Source of the DNA: JBFMDU01 sp034431935
GTDB taxonomy: Bacteria; Chloroflexota; Dehalococcoidia; GIF9; JBFMDU01
Length of the DNA: 11,712 nucleotides
Direction: 5' to 3'
Assembly: GCA_034431935.1 (NCBI GenBank)
Contig: DAOUCU010000032.1
Span: 1-11,712 of the forward strand
The translations under genes were made by a program, and so were the position numbers. This document shows, piece after piece, positions 1-6,548 of the stretch. The notes below the pieces were generated by a model. It made no database searches, was not told where the DNA came from, and saw only the letters and a list, made by a program, of their open reading frames with translations. The first letter of the stretch is position 1; every line of letters begins with the position of its first letter.

Positions 1-1279
1 ACATTACCTGGACTATCTGGAAGCCTGTTGTGGCTATTACATCCTTCAATTTTTTTGGTGTCATCATGGTTGCCCGGTTGGCGAATGAGGCTATGAGAAG
101 CAGTACCGCCGCATAAATAGCCGACTTGACGCCCCACTGAAAGTAGAGAAGGCCTACTATCAGAAAGACGATTCCAAAAATGAACGGCCAGCCCTGCCTG
201 ACCGCCGCCTTTGCGGAAGGGACCTCGCTGGCGGGGAGCCCCTTCAGGTTTGCCTTGACGGCGTAGGCATCTACCTGAATGAGAAGTCCATAGTAATAGA
301 AGATCGCCGGCAGGGTCGCTGCGACGACGATGTCGGGATAGGGGATGCCGGTTATTATTGCCATGATGAAGGCTATCGCGCCCATGACCGGTGGCATGAT
401 GGCACCACCATTGGCCGCCACCGCCTCGATGCCGCCGGCATAGTGGGCCGGGTAGCCTATCTGTTTCATTGTCCGTATCGTTACCGTTCCCACGGTGGCA
501 ACCTCGGCGATGGCACTGCCGGTCAATGTACCGAAGAGTGCGCTGGCGACCACGCAGACTTTTGCCGGCCCGCCGCGGAAGCGGCCGAGCAGAGCCAGCG
601 ACAACTTGATGAAGAAGTCACCGGCACCGCATCCGACGAGGACTCCTGAGAATATCAGGTATCCGATCAGCAGGTTGCCGGTGGTCTGGGCCGGCAGGCC
701 GATAAGGCCATTGAGTCCGTAGGCAAAAGCGCCGGCGATATACTGCCAGCTGTGGCTTACGCCGTAAAGGTATCCCGGCAAATACATCGAGAACAGCGGG
801 TAGACGGCGAAAATAGCGCAGATGATGATTAAGGGCAGGCCGCCCAGCCTGCGGCCTCCCTCGAATGAGATCAGCGAGATAAGGCATGCCAGGGCCAGGC
901 CAATATTATCCCTGGGCGGCACCCAGCCGATACGGTTAATCGAATCAGACCTGTAAACAAAATAAGCAAAAATCGCCAGAACGGAAGCGGCAAGCAGATA
1001 GTCATACCACGGGATACGGTTTGTGTCCTTTTTTCTCGCTGCCATCATTAAGAAGGCGCAGGGGCAGAAGCACCCGTAAAGCAGGTAATAGTACGGCGTG
1101 GTTTCCAGAATCCAATCTCCGATACCCCAGCTGAAGGTGAACATGAGGAAGGATACAAGGCCGATGGTTATCAGTATCAGGACGATTATCTGTATCGGCA
1201 TGGGCAGTATTCTGAATCGCCCGGTACCAACGATAGATTCGTCGGCCTGAAGTTGTTCGGCAAAGGTCGTGTTGGACAT
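1..1279 (-). CDS. TRAP transporter fused permease (4TM/12TM, DctQM-like), 3' end cut by window edge
   Basis: Inner-membrane permease of a tripartite ATP-independent periplasmic (TRAP) transporter, with small (DctQ-like) and large (DctM-like) subunits fused. I translated 426 codons from the ATG at 1279 to the left edge without a stop; family members usually have about 600-700 residues, so the C-terminal third lies outside. Hydrophobic segments are seen near residues 28-48, 62-80, 93-108, 126-138, 146-164, 202-216, 239-251, 295-310, 317-335, 365-380 and 385-399. The strongest evidence is the family-typical stretch at residues 213-300: VLVGCGAGDFF (213-223), RGGPAK (235-240), ALFGTLTGSAIAEVAT (247-262) and ANGGAIMPPVMGA (289-301). 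Fused permeases of this type normally pair with TAXI binding proteins, and two lie directly upstream. The start is supported weakly: AGAGG at 1291-1295 is 11 nt from the ATG. A strong hairpin at 1359-1384 separates it from the binding-protein gene. Substrate unknown. Confidence 0.93.
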   Translation of the reverse strand, partial: MSNTTFAEQLQADESIVGTGRFRILPMPIQIIVLILITIGLVSFLMFTFSWGIGDWILETTPYYYLLYGCFCPCAFLMMAARKKDTNRIPWYDYLLAASVLAIFAYFVYRSDSINRIGWVPPRDNIGLALACLISLISFEGGRRLGGLPLIIICAIFAVYPLFSMYLPGYLYGVSHSWQYIAGAFAYGLNGLIGLPAQTTGNLLIGYLIFSGVLVGCGAGDFFIKLSLALLGRFRGGPAKVCVVASALFGTLTGSAIAEVATVGTVTIRTMKQIGYPAHYAGGIEAVAANGGAIMPPVMGAIAFIMAIITGIPYPDIVVAATLPAIFYYYGLLIQVDAYAVKANLKGLPASEVPSAKAAVRQGWPFIFGIVFLIVGLLYFQWGVKSAIYAAVLLLIASFANRATMMTPKKLKDVIATTGFQIVQVM

Positions 1280-1358
1280 CTAAGCGCCTGCCTCTACTGG
1301 AATAACACAAAGACCGTCAGGGTATTATCGAAGGTGCATCATAGTTACAGGCGATATG

Positions 1359-1384
1359 AGGGCGGCGGGTCTGCCCGCCGCCCT
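1359..1384 (-). promoter_or_regulatory. GC-rich intercistronic hairpin between TAXI protein and permease genes
   Basis: A perfect 11-bp inverted repeat (arms 1359-1369 and 1374-1384, core GGGCGGCGGG) with a 4-nt loop lies 17 bp after the stop of the binding-protein gene. No T tract follows it on the minus strand, so it does not look like a full intrinsic terminator. By analogy with other binding-protein operons it may protect the upstream mRNA or attenuate transcription, giving more binding protein than permease. That role is inference. Confidence 0.6.
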
Positions 1385-1401
1385 GCGTTTCCTGTCAGGT
1401 T

Positions 1402-2673
1402 CTAAAAGCTTGGATGATAGGCGATAAGCGGCAGTTTTTGCTCGACTTTGTAGCTGGCCCAGAAGTCGGTCCATGCTTTGTTCTCCGGGTTGACCGGTAT
1501 GCCCCGGCTATCGGCCTGTTTGATGGCGTCGGCGTATGCCTTCTGGTATTTGTCAAGAAGGTCGACGTTGTACTGCCACCTCTGTTGGTGCTTGTCCGTC
1601 CAGAGGCCTTTTTCTTTCAGGTACTTGACAGCTCCTTCGTGGGGTGGGCACCAGTGGAATTCCGACATCTTCATCAGGTTCGGTATGGTGATAGAGGCTA
1701 CCCACGGATGCAGGTCCTTGATCTTGTCGTAATTGGTGTCAAGCCACTTAACGATGTTGTAGATAAGGTCGGCGCTGACGCTGGCCGAGGTGTAGTTGGC
1801 TCCGTAAGCTACCATGCCGATGGCCCCCTTGCCGACTCCAGTCTTAAGCTCGACGCCCGGTATGTAGTAGGCGTTGGCCTCAAGGAACCTCCTGGCGCCC
1901 TCGGGGTCCTTCTTGGCGTCTAGGGTTATCCACGCCCCGCCGCCCGGTGACGACATAACCTTCATAGCACCGGGAAAAAGTGGAGACGCAAAAATGACGT
2001 CGACCTTGCCGTCGATCAGGGCATCGAAGGAAGCGTCAACGCTGTTAACATTGTAGAAGACAACGTCATCTTTCTTGACCTGTGCCCAGGCAAGCAGTGA
2101 GTCGTAGTAGCGCATGAACGCCGGATCAAGGGTTATCAAGGCGAGGCGTGTTCCCTTTTTTATGTCCTGAGGTACCTTGATCGGGGAGTCTTTCTTGGTC
2201 ATAAAGCCGGCTTCGATTTCGGCACCACAACCGAACATCCGTATCGGGAAGGCACCGGCTCCTCTCGTGGCGTAGGCGCCAGTTGCCATCGGGTAGTCCG
2301 GGCCGGAACCGCCATTGTTAAGCTCGCACTTGCCGGTCCTGAGCATGTCCATGGCGGCATCGACCCTTGCCTCACCCAGAACGGAGATTTTGGTGCCGGT
2401 GGCGGCGGAGAGGGCATTTGTCCAGGCAACAGTGGCGGCGTAACCGGCCGATGCTGTGCCGCCTAGAACTACGTAAGTAAGCGTAGCCGGCCACTTAAAC
2501 GCCGCCGGCGAAGGCGCCGGAGCTGGTGCTGGAGCGGGTGATGGGGCAGGCGCCGGGGCCGGGCTGGGCTTTGGCGCCGGGGCTGGTGCCGGCGCGGTCT
2601 GACACCCGGCAGCAGCAAGGATGCCAATCAACATAATTGATATTACAGTTAATATCAGAACGCGCTGTTTCAT
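1402..2673 (-). CDS. TAXI-family TRAP solute-binding lipoprotein (copy 1)
   Basis: Extracytoplasmic solute receptor for a TRAP transporter, 423 residues. Residues 1-23 form a lipoprotein signal peptide (basic MKQR, hydrophobic core, ending AAAG) before Cys24, the likely lipid anchor. Residues 25 to about 58 are a low-complexity Pro/Ala/Ser/Lys tether. The mature domain starts near FKWP and has the TAXI pattern: a first strand followed by GGTASAGYAATVAWTNAL, then SPGGGAWITLDA and the conserved LKTGVGKGAIGMVAYGAN segment. The ATG at 2673 has AAAAGGAG upstream with a 6-nt spacer. It lies between the paralogue at 2839-4107 and the permease at 1-1279, so all three probably form one transport system. 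Residues 345-405 are identical to the paralogue, while the ligand-domain half differs at many positions, which suggests different ligand preference. Ligand unknown. Confidence 0.93.
   Translation of the reverse strand: MKQRVLILTVISIMLIGILAAAGCQTAPAPAPAPKPSPAPAPAPSPAPAPAPAPSPAAFKWPATLTYVVLGGTASAGYAATVAWTNALSAATGTKISVLGEARVDAAMDMLRTGKCELNNGGSGPDYPMATGAYATRGAGAFPIRMFGCGAEIEAGFMTKKDSPIKVPQDIKKGTRLALITLDPAFMRYYDSLLAWAQVKKDDVVFYNVNSVDASFDALIDGKVDVIFASPLFPGAMKVMSSPGGGAWITLDAKKDPEGARRFLEANAYYIPGVELKTGVGKGAIGMVAYGANYTSASVSADLIYNIVKWLDTNYDKIKDLHPWVASITIPNLMKMSEFHWCPPHEGAVKYLKEKGLWTDKHQQRWQYNVDLLDKYQKAYADAIKQADSRGIPVNPENKAWTDFWASYKVEQKLPLIAYHPSF
1484..1551 (-). repeat. Direct repeat A, copy 1 (68 bp) in TAXI gene 1
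   Basis: Matches 2921-2988 with a single mismatch by eye. It encodes part of the C-terminal region (around KYQKAYADAIKQADSRGIPV). Flanking sequence differs at many synonymous positions, so this tract is more conserved at the DNA level than its surroundings. Confidence 0.85.
2525..2574 (-). repeat. Direct repeat B, copy 1 (50 bp, Pro/Ala tether)
   Basis: Identical over 50 bp to 3947-3996. It encodes the Pro/Ala/Ser/Lys tether after the lipoprotein cysteine. The repeating GCN/CCN codons also make this stretch prone to slippage; the tether lengths differ slightly between the two genes. Confidence 0.88.
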
Positions 2674-2699
2674 TCAGTTCTCCTTTTCCAATTAGTCGA

Positions 2700-2760
2700 C
2701 TTGATAGTAAAACGGCCGGTCTTATTTAATTATTTATTGTATTTAATACGTATTACCCCC
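2700..2760 (-). promoter_or_regulatory. AT-rich intergenic segment with 12-bp palindrome, possible promoter/operator
   Basis: Within the 165-bp gap between the two TAXI genes this stretch is far more AT-rich than the rest of the window. It contains the perfect palindrome TAATACGTATTA (2744-2755). On the minus strand TACAAT (5 of 6 to a -10 box) lies just downstream of the palindrome, but no good -35 is found at the right distance. It may give copy 1 its own promoter or operator; the evidence is base composition and symmetry only. Confidence 0.35.
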
Positions 2761-2838
2761 GTCTTCTGCGTCGTTGATATATTAGCGTAGCTGAGCAAAC
2801 CCGTTGTCCCGGTTTCGATACCGACAGCACCGAAGCAT

Positions 2839-4107
2839 TCATAATCCAGGGAAGTAAGCCAATACCGGTATCTTCTGGTCTTTCTTATAGTTATCCCAGA
2901 AGTCGGTCCATGCCTTGTTTTCCGGGTTGACCGGTATGCCCCGGCTATCGGCCTGCTTGATGGCGTCGGCGTATGCCTTCTGGTATTTATCGAGCAAATC
3001 CACGTTATACTGCCATCTTTGCTGGTGCTTGTCTGTCCATAAGCCTTTTTCCTTGAGGTACTTTACCGCTCCCTCATGTATCGGAATGTACTGGAATTCG
3101 GCTAATCTAAGCAGGTTTTGGAGGGTTATTGATGCATTCCAGGGATGAGTGCCCTTAATCTTGTCATAGTTGACATCGAGCCATTTGGTGATATTGTAGA
3201 TCAGGTCTTCGCTGACATCCTTAGTTGAAAAGTTGGCACCGTAGGCCACCATGCCAATGGCCCCTTTGCCGACCCCGGTCTTAAGCTCAAAGCCCGGAAT
3301 GTAGAAGGACTGAACGGCAAGGAACCGCTTGGCACCCTCGGGGTCCTTCTTGGCGTCGAGGGTTATCCAGGCACCGCCGCCCGGTGACGACATTACTTTC
3401 ATCGCGTTCGGCATCAATGGTGAGGCAAAGGCTATGTCAACTTTACCGTCAATGATAGCATCCAGTGCGGCGTCAGTGGTTGCATAGCTGGGGAAGACGA
3501 CGTCATCAGGTGACACCTGACCCCAGGCAAGCAAAGCATTGTTATACCTCATAAATGCCGGGTCCTGTGTTACGTTTGCAATGCGGGTGCCCTTTTTAAT
3601 GTCTTGAGGTGTTTTGATCGGCGAGTCCTTCCTGGTCATGAAGCCAGCCTCGATCTCGGCGGCGGCGCTCAAGGTGCGTACAGGGAAGGCACCACCTTCA
3701 CGGGTGGCAAAATTACCGTTAGCCATCAGATAGTCAGGGCTGGTTCCACCGTTAGTTAAATCCGCCTTCCTTGTCCTTAACATCTCGGAACAGGTGTCAA
3801 CCCTAATCTCTCCGAGCACAGAGATCCTGGTGCCGGTTTCCGCCGCCAGCAGATTGGTCCAGGCAACGGTAGCGGCATAACCCGGATTCGCTGAGCCGCC
3901 CATAACGACAGCGACCATTGAGGAAGGCCATTTGAACGTCGGAGCCGGTGCTGGAGCGGGTGATGGGGCAGGCGCCGGGGCCGGGCTGGGCTTTGGTGCC
4001 GGTGCTGGTGCTGGGGCTGGCGCTGGCGCGGTCTGACATCCGGCAGTCAGTAGCAGGGCGATAACCGACAGGGTAGCTATAGCAAATACAATCACGTTTT
4101 TCTTCAT
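2839..4107 (-). CDS. TAXI-family TRAP solute-binding lipoprotein (copy 2)
   Basis: Paralogue of the protein at 1402-2673, 422 residues. It has a lipoprotein signal peptide (MKKN, hydrophobic core, LLLTAG) with the anchor at Cys24, a Pro/Ala/Ser/Lys tether to about residue 57, then the TAXI ligand domain beginning near FKWPSSM. GGSANPGYAATVAWTN, SPGGGAWITLDAKKDPEGA and LKTGVGKGAIGMVAYGAN are conserved with copy 1. Residues 344-404 are identical to copy 1. Differences cluster in the ligand domain: HWCPPHEG of copy 1 is QYIPIHEG here, and FGCGAEIEAG is LSAAAEIEAG. The ATG at 4107 is preceded by GAGGGAG (3-nt spacer) and by AGGAGG at 4120-4125 (12-nt spacer); the first is tight and the second distant, so ribosome docking may be unusual. 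It is transcribed toward copy 1 and the permease and probably shares that permease. Confidence 0.93.
   Translation of the reverse strand: MKKNVIVFAIATLSVIALLLTAGCQTAPAPAPAPAPAPKPSPAPAPAPSPAPAPAPTFKWPSSMVAVVMGGSANPGYAATVAWTNLLAAETGTRISVLGEIRVDTCSEMLRTRKADLTNGGTSPDYLMANGNFATREGGAFPVRTLSAAAEIEAGFMTRKDSPIKTPQDIKKGTRIANVTQDPAFMRYNNALLAWGQVSPDDVVFPSYATTDAALDAIIDGKVDIAFASPLMPNAMKVMSSPGGGAWITLDAKKDPEGAKRFLAVQSFYIPGFELKTGVGKGAIGMVAYGANFSTKDVSEDLIYNITKWLDVNYDKIKGTHPWNASITLQNLLRLAEFQYIPIHEGAVKYLKEKGLWTDKHQQRWQYNVDLLDKYQKAYADAIKQADSRGIPVNPENKAWTDFWDNYKKDQKIPVLAYFPGL
2921..2988 (-). repeat. Direct repeat A, copy 2 (68 bp) in TAXI gene 2
   Basis: Partner of 1484-1551, with one mismatch by eye. It lies in the shared C-terminal coding region. 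Confidence 0.85.
3947..3996 (-). repeat. Direct repeat B, copy 2 (50 bp, Pro/Ala tether)
   Basis: Identical partner of 2525-2574, in the tether-coding region of the second TAXI gene. Confidence 0.88.
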
Positions 4108-4193
4108 AATCTCCCTCGTCCTCCTACGCCTTAACCTTGATAATAAGGGCTCATGCCGGTAAGCGCATTAGCTTGTACTCTTTAGACGACCGT

Positions 4194-4204
4194 TCACCTC
4201 CTTA
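4194..4204 (-). promoter_or_regulatory. Orphan full-length Shine-Dalgarno sequence
   Basis: The minus strand reads TAAGGAGGTGA, complementary over 11 nt to the usual 3' end of bacterial 16S rRNA. No ATG, GTG or TTG follows at 5-10 nt. The next ATG is 17 nt on and opens only a 5-codon ORF (MRLPA). It lies 87 bp upstream of the TAXI copy 2 start. It could be a ribosome standby site, a relic of a lost gene start, or chance. Confidence 0.45.
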
Positions 4205-4232
4205 TGATAGCCATCCAGAACCAGTATGTCCT
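4204..4232 (-). promoter_or_regulatory. Weak candidate promoter for TAXI copy 2
   Basis: On the minus strand AGGACA (4227-4232, 4 of 6 to the -35 box), a 17-bp spacer and TATCAT (4204-4209, 5 of 6 to the -10 box). If used, the leader would begin at or within the orphan Shine-Dalgarno sequence. The match is modest and could be chance. Confidence 0.3.
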
Positions 4233-4248
4233 GATGTACCGACGATGG

Positions 4249-5121
4249 TTATTTTTTGAATTGAGACGCCAGCTCTTCGAAATAGTCTCGTAGGTGGCGG
4301 TGGCCTATCGGCTCGCCCGTCATGTCCGGAGTGGTGAAAGCAAAGCACATGAAACGGAAAACCGAGAAAAGGTTGTAGTTGAAGGGACGCATCAGATCTG
4401 TTAAGAGGCGGAACTGCCAGATTGGTCTGTAGCTGATTTTAAGAGGTAACTTAAGAACATCAAACGCCATCTCGGTTACCTGTCGCCGGGTCATTATGTC
4501 TGGCCCGCCAACCTGGCGGAAAACGTTGCGGAATTTGGGGTCATTGAGATTCCTGGCAATTTCCTCCCCGAAGTCCAGCCCATGGAGCGGATTCATTTTT
4601 ACTTCGGGGTTGCCGTAAATTGTTGCCCGATGCTTTCTGGCGACGCTATTAAAGACGTATGCCATGTCGTTGAAAAAACCGGTGGGGCGGTATATGGTAT
4701 AACTCATTCCGGATTCTGCCACTGCCCGAGCCACCTTTTCTCGAGCCTCGGCGATAGGGCAGGTCTTCGCCATCTCCGGCCCGCCGGCGGTGGAGACGAA
4801 GATGAAGTGCTTCACGCCGGCGCGTCTGGCTTCATTAACGATGTTCATATTGGCGGCATAGTCCACTTCCCATATACCCGGCTTGCGCTGTGAAAGGTCG
4901 TGTACGCCGATGGAACTGAAAGCAACGTCAATGCCATCGCAGAGGCCATGAAGAGTTTCCGCCCGGGTAGCTTCGGCTTTGAAGACTTCGTCCGCCTGTT
5001 CCGGAATCTTTAGCCTGGCCGGATTGCGGGCAAGGCCGCGGACCCAGTGACCGCCGGCGCGTAACGAGCGAGCGACAGACCCACCGATGTATCCGGTGAT
5101 ACCAGCCACCATTACTCTCAT
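4249..5121 (-). CDS. NmrA-like / atypical SDR NAD(P)-binding protein
   Basis: A 290-residue Rossmann-fold protein of the extended/atypical short-chain dehydrogenase group (NmrA, complex-I-subunit-like). The N-terminus MRVMVAGITGYIGG contains the dinucleotide motif G7-x-x-G10-x-x-G13. VRGLARNPARL (27-37), with basic residues after strand 2, favours NADPH over NADH. VAFSSIGV (66-73), HFIFVSTAGG (105-114) and YTIYRPTGFF (141-150) follow family order. The classical catalytic Y-x-x-x-K is absent; AREKVARAV stands at that place, so it may be a reductase with other chemistry or a redox-sensing NmrA-type protein. No signal peptide is seen and it should be cytoplasmic. AAGGGGGG at 5132-5139 is the likely ribosome site, about 10 nt from the ATG. 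It is the first gene of the minus-strand TRAP block, driven by the promoter at 5146-5174. A transport role is not expected; a linked metabolic step is inference. Confidence 0.85.
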   Translation of the reverse strand: MRVMVAGITGYIGGSVARSLRAGGHWVRGLARNPARLKIPEQADEVFKAEATRAETLHGLCDGIDVAFSSIGVHDLSQRKPGIWEVDYAANMNIVNEARRAGVKHFIFVSTAGGPEMAKTCPIAEAREKVARAVAESGMSYTIYRPTGFFNDMAYVFNSVARKHRATIYGNPEVKMNPLHGLDFGEEIARNLNDPKFRNVFRQVGGPDIMTRRQVTEMAFDVLKLPLKISYRPIWQFRLLTDLMRPFNYNLFSVFRFMCFAFTTPDMTGEPIGHRHLRDYFEELASQFKK

Positions 5122-5145
5122 CGCTGCGTAGCCCCCCTTCCTTAC

Positions 5146-5174
5146 ATCATAGTATTGCTATTCCAGCTAGTCAA
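5146..5174 (-). promoter_or_regulatory. Sigma-70-type promoter for the NmrA-like gene
   Basis: On the minus strand TTGACT (5169-5174, 5 of 6), a 17-bp spacer, then TATGAT (5146-5151, 5 of 6). The predicted transcript start, near 5139, falls on the ribosome site, giving a very short leader of about 18 nt. Spacing and both boxes are near consensus and the location is right for the gene. Confidence 0.65.
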
Positions 5175-5209
5175 GACGCATTATTCGGATGTCTGTTACA
5201 ACGCTGGTA

Positions 5210-5239
5210 TTGACTATGATAATATTTAACCGGTACTAT
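5210..5239 (+). promoter_or_regulatory. Candidate divergent promoter for the beta-propeller gene
   Basis: TTGACT (5210-5215, 5 of 6), an 18-bp spacer and TACTAT (5234-5239, 4 of 6). An alternative -10 (GATAAT, 5218-5223) has only a poor -35 upstream. The predicted start near 5246 would place the palindrome at 5256-5271 about 10-25 nt into the transcript. Confidence 0.42.
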
Positions 5240-5255
5240 TCGCAATACATGTTCA

Positions 5256-5271
5256 TGTTAACATGTTAACA
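5256..5271. promoter_or_regulatory. Perfect 16-bp palindrome, candidate operator
   Basis: TGTTAACATGTTAACA is its own reverse complement. CATGTT also repeats just upstream (5248-5253 and 5254-5259), so the motif core occurs three times within 20 bp. It sits between the candidate promoter and the ribosome site of the plus-strand gene, a classic position for a repressor. Its DNA-binding protein is not in the window. Confidence 0.55.
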
Positions 5272-5283
5272 CAGGGGGTGAAT

Positions 5284-6381
5284 ATGGGTAAACTTAACGA
5301 CTCGCATCCGAACAACGATAGTTCCGCGGCCGGACCACTGGACGGTAAGCCGGGGATGGTACTGAAACCGGGACCGGCTGGCTGGTGGGACTCGGAGCGC
5401 GTATCGTGTCCGCGGGTCCTGCGGTTGCCGGATGGGAGGTGGAAGATGTGGTACTACGGACGCGACCCGTCTTTTGACCGGGAAATCAATATGCAGTCCG
5501 GCCGTGTTGGCCTTGCCGAGTCCCCTGATGGTTTCACATGGACCCGGGTACCGGGTCCCTTAACTATGGGTGCGGTGTTCGAGCCGTCAACCGGCGACCG
5601 CTTCGACAACGGGCACGTCGGTGTCACGGATATTCATTTTGTTGATAATGAATATACCATGTGGTACTACGGGGGAGACCAGAAATACATGGAACTGCCT
5701 TCGCCGCGGGGGGTAATGAAGCTCAAGGGTATGGAGATACGGATTGGGCGGGCCGTTTCGAACGATGGCATCAACTGGAAAAGGATAGACGGTCCCTACC
5801 GGGGTGCTGTTCTGGACCACGGTAACATGGGTGACTGGGATGCTCTCATGGTCAATGGACCCCAGGTTATTCGTGAGCCGGATGGGAGCTACCGTATGTA
5901 TTATCACACCTACAATCCGGCCAGAGGGGGTTTTCTCATAGGGCTGGCTGTTTCCCGCGACCTCATGACATGGGAGAAGAAGGGCGTGCTAATCAGCCCG
6001 GGCCCGGCGGGCAGCTGGTATGAAATGGGTGGTTCCACCCACCATGTCCTTAAGGTTGAGGGGCAGTACCTGATGTTTTTCGAAGGGTTGGACAGGTCCA
6101 TGCATTACTGTATCGGTCTCGCGACTTCATCGGACGGGTTGGCTTGGAAGGTGGAGTCCGAGCCGGTCTTCAGGCACTCGCCGCGTGGTTCTGGTGCCTG
6201 GGACGCGCTTGCTGTGGGAACACCATGGGTGGTACCGATGCCTGATGGAAGCTACCGCATGTACTATGTGGGTATGAACGAGGCCTCGCCAAGCGCCGGC
6301 GAACTGGGCGTGGCGGCCTGCATTGGTGTTGCTCTTTCTGACGGACATGATTTTCGAAAATGGCGGCGTTACGGAGAATAG
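5284..6381 (+). CDS. Five-bladed beta-propeller glycosidase-like protein (GH43/GH32/GH130 type)
   Basis: A 365-residue protein built from five repeats of a beta-propeller blade. The blade strand recurs as GRWKMWYYG (51), NEYTMWYYG (122), GSYRMYY (202), GQYLMFFE (260) and GSYRMYYV (322). Each is followed by an S-x-DG-x-x-W-like turn, at 80, 159, 224, 282 and 352. W-D/E positions (WWD 34-36, DWDAL 184-188, AWDAL 305-309) precede the strands. This architecture is that of five-bladed glycosidases and phosphorylases acting on arabinan, fructan or mannoside substrates. I could not assign the catalytic acids, so activity is not proven. No signal peptide: it is probably cytoplasmic. I chose the ATG at 5284 because GGGGGTG (5274-5280) lies just before it; the in-frame ATG at 5263 lies inside the palindrome, has no ribosome site, and would add seven residues. 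It is the only clear plus-strand gene and is divergent from the TRAP block. Confidence 0.75.
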   Translation: MGKLNDSHPNNDSSAAGPLDGKPGMVLKPGPAGWWDSERVSCPRVLRLPDGRWKMWYYGRDPSFDREINMQSGRVGLAESPDGFTWTRVPGPLTMGAVFEPSTGDRFDNGHVGVTDIHFVDNEYTMWYYGGDQKYMELPSPRGVMKLKGMEIRIGRAVSNDGINWKRIDGPYRGAVLDHGNMGDWDALMVNGPQVIREPDGSYRMYYHTYNPARGGFLIGLAVSRDLMTWEKKGVLISPGPAGSWYEMGGSTHHVLKVEGQYLMFFEGLDRSMHYCIGLATSSDGLAWKVESEPVFRHSPRGSGAWDALAVGTPWVVPMPDGSYRMYYVGMNEASPSAGELGVAACIGVALSDGHDFRKWRRYGE

Positions 6382-6484
6382 ACTCCAGGTAGGAGGCTCG
6401 AGGTTGTATTGAGTGGCGGTGTAATTTGATTTGATGGCCGGGAACTTTGCCCCGGAACTCTAGAGCCGTATTTTCCGCGGTGCT

Positions 6485-6504
6485 CGTCTGACATCAGTTA
6501 GACG
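6485..6504. terminator. Hairpin in the convergent intergenic region, possible bidirectional terminator
   Basis: Arms 6485-6492 and 6497-6504 form an 8-bp stem with one G-T wobble and the loop ATCA. It lies between the convergent ends of the beta-propeller gene and the UbiD operon. No T tract follows on either strand, so termination here would be weak or factor-assisted. A smaller CCGGG/CCCGG inverted repeat lies upstream, near 6438-6455. Confidence 0.35.
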
Positions 6505-6548
6505 GTACGGTACCGGCAAGGGCAACATACACTTCGCGTCGTGACAGA

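Noticed and set aside
1414..1923. 169-codon plus-strand frame across the first TAXI gene
   Set aside because: Shadow of a confidently assigned lipoprotein gene on the other strand; no ribosome site or family pattern.
2525..2600. Pro/Ala-coding repeats as a possible CRISPR or satellite array
   Set aside because: They are in-frame codons of a lipoprotein tether without spacers.
5263..5283. Upstream in-frame ATG for the beta-propeller gene
   Set aside because: It sits inside the 16-bp palindrome without a ribosome site, whereas the ATG at 5284 has GGGGGTG at working distance.
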